Assembly: GCA_022865845.1 (NCBI GenBank)
Contig: JALHUC010000209.1
Span: forward strand, 1-6,012
DNA from: a bacterium
GTDB taxonomy: Bacteria; BMS3Abin14
DNA length: 6,012 nt
Direction of reading: 5' to 3'
In this document: in pieces, positions 5,247-6,012 of the stretch
Layout of the letters: every line of letters begins with the position of its first letter
Numbering within the stretch: position 1 is the stretch's first letter
Program-made: the position numbers and the translations under genes
Notes under the pieces: model-generated
The model's input: only the letters and a program-made list of their open reading frames with translations
Told to the model about the DNA's origin: nothing
Databases searched by the model: none

Positions 5247-5714
5247 ATGGGGCATCCATTACCAGTGCTCTTCCCATTACTATTACTATTACTTTTCCTT
5301 GTGCCCGCCTTGGCCTTCGGGTCCCACGGTATGATCACCATTGAAAGCAGGCACAGTGTACAGATAACCGCTGACCGCCTTGAACCCAGATTAGAGGAGA
5401 AGGGGATGACGGTCTTCTCCAGGATCGACCACGCCGTCGGGGCAGCCGGGATAGGCGAAACCCTCAGGCCTACGATTCTTTTCATCTTTGGAAACCCCAA
5501 GGTTGGCACCGCCCTCATGAAGTGCGGCCAGACGGCTGGGATCGATCTACCCCTCAAAATACTCATCTGGGATGATGATTCGGGCCTGGTGAAACTGTCT
5601 TATAACGACCCCCGATATATTGCCGACCGCCACGACATCAGCGACTGCGGACAGGTGCTGGAAAAAATGACCGGAGCGTTAAAGGCGTTTGCCGAAAAAG
5701 CGACGGGAAAATGA
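5247..5714 (+). CDS. Secreted DUF302 domain protein
   Basis: A 155-residue protein with a Sec signal peptide (residues 1-23: MGHPLP, a run of Leu, then ALA), followed by a single DUF302 domain. Visible family landmarks are FSRIDHAVGA (57-66), LRPTILFIFGNPKVGTALM (73-91), Cys93, GIDLP (98-102), the WDD acidic turn (108-110), YNDP (119-122) and RH (128-129). DUF302 has a known fold but no settled biochemical role; it is often found as a small exported or cytoplasmic stand-alone domain. The start at 5247 is supported by AGAAGG 6 nt upstream and by the signal peptide. It is transcribed divergently from the hydrolase gene across a short gap that carries an inverted repeat. Both products are exported, so a shared envelope role is possible but unproven. 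Confidence 0.9.
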   Translation: MGHPLPVLFPLLLLLLFLVPALAFGSHGMITIESRHSVQITADRLEPRLEEKGMTVFSRIDHAVGAAGIGETLRPTILFIFGNPKVGTALMKCGQTAGIDLPLKILIWDDDSGLVKLSYNDPRYIADRHDISDCGQVLEKMTGALKAFAEKATGK

Positions 5715-5725
5715 TTCGTGCGTTC

Positions 5726-5752
5726 GTTAATCCGTAAATCCGTATGCCGTAA
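5726..5752. repeat. TCCGTNN word array, inverted relative to the array at 5809-5864
   Basis: Units AATCCGTA (5729-5736), AATCCGTA (5737-5744) and TGCCGTAA (5745-5752) follow directly after the DUF302 stop. TCCGTAAATCCGT (5731-5743) is the reverse complement of ACGGACTTACGGA (5819-5831) at 12 of 13 positions. The two arrays could pair as a long imperfect stem downstream of the DUF302 gene. Confidence 0.6.
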
Positions 5753-5764
5753 CTATAAGAATCA

Positions 5765-5774
5765 TTGGTACCAA
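5765..5774. promoter_or_regulatory. Perfect 10-bp palindrome TTGGTACCAA
   Basis: A perfect palindrome between the two inverted word arrays and upstream of the gene that starts at 5916. It could be a regulator site. Position and symmetry are the only evidence. Confidence 0.3.
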
Positions 5775-5808
5775 CAACAATAATATATGGTCATAGCGCC
5801 TTCACGCT

Positions 5809-5864
5809 CCACGGACCCACGGACTTACGGACCTACGGACCCACGGACCCACGGACTAACGGAT
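5809..5864. repeat. Tandem octamer array NNACGGAC, seven units
   Basis: Seven consecutive 8-nt units, with first two bases CC, CC, TT, CT, CC, CC and TA followed by ACGGAC (the last unit ends ACGGAT). The core is invariant while the two lead bases vary, so the copies are either drifting or held to a fixed core. No spacer is present between units, so it is not CRISPR. An inverted partial array is at 5726-5752. Confidence 0.88.
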
Positions 5865-5915
5865 CTGGTCGGGGATCATTAAAGAGGAAGATAAGGGGAA
5901 ACAAAGGGGGAAGCC

Positions 5916-6012
5916 ATGGATTTGATCACAGGCACGTGGGAAAATAGGATCTACGACCCTGACGGTGAGGTCGTAAAATCGGATGTCATCACTCTGAGGC
6001 AAGTGGGGCAGG
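5916..6012 (+). CDS. Unrecognised protein, N-terminal fragment (runs off right edge)
   Basis: The ATG at 5916 is preceded by AGGGGG at a 5-nt spacing. The 32 visible codons read MDLITGTWENRIYDPDGE, then VVKSDVITLRQVGQ. There is no signal peptide. The pattern GTW, then D-P-D-G, then an alternating polar/hydrophobic strand ending in LRQVG resembles the opening strands of a small beta-barrel, as in lipocalin-like or similar ligand-binding folds, but this is too short to assign. It follows the DUF302 gene on the same strand after about 200 nt of repeats. Confidence 0.6.
   Translation, partial: MDLITGTWENRIYDPDGEVVKSDVITLRQVGQ

Noticed and set aside
5809..5864. CRISPR array
   Set aside because: Units are 8 nt and contiguous with no unique spacers, and no cas gene is present.

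Overview
The window looks like chromosomal DNA from a Gram-negative bacterium, possibly a deltaproteobacterium-type (Desulfobacterota) or similar environmental lineage. This is an inference. It rests on a periplasmic-binding-protein-dependent TRAP transporter, several Sec-exported proteins, near-consensus sigma70-type promoters, and intergenic gaps filled with short degenerate word repeats that I associate with such genomes. There is no rRNA, tRNA, CRISPR, transposase or phage gene. No large undescribed multi-gene system is evident. The non-standard content lies between the genes.

Layout from left to right. (1) Minus strand, positions 1-1439: a TRAP transporter operon, dctP (solute-binding protein) followed by dctQ (small permease, running off the left edge). 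It has a strong promoter at about 1582-1610 and a cluster of inverted repeats just upstream (1649-1713) that could be the operator. (2) Positions about 1690-2030: a gene-free stretch with short word repeats and a 45-nt element resembling a dispersed intergenic repeat. (3) Minus strand 2089-2289: a cold-shock protein with a strong terminator (2033-2066) and a structured 5' leader (2354-2380). (4) Minus strand 2561-3193: an integral-membrane ICMT/PEMT-like methyltransferase with no ATG start; both of its ends lie in word repeats. (5) Minus strand 3322-4113: a YgiD-type (LigB-fold) extradiol dioxygenase. (6) Minus strand 4237-5040: a secreted dienelactone-hydrolase-family protein with a complete Cys-Asp-His triad. 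(7) Plus strand 5247-5714: a secreted DUF302 protein, divergent from the hydrolase across a gap with an inverted repeat. (8) Positions 5715-5915: an inverted pair of 8-nt word arrays. (9) Plus strand 5916 to the edge: the start of an unrecognised gene.

The TRAP genes form a real operon (6-nt gap). The methyltransferase, dioxygenase and hydrolase point the same way but are 120-130 nt apart, so co-transcription is uncertain. The dioxygenase and the dienelactone hydrolase both belong to families known from aromatic ring cleavage, but the hydrolase has a signal peptide and the dioxygenase does not, so a simple two-step pathway is doubtful.

The most unusual feature is that most intergenic gaps carry a different short degenerate tandem array (units of 7 to 8 nt, or looser words), and some of these run into gene termini.
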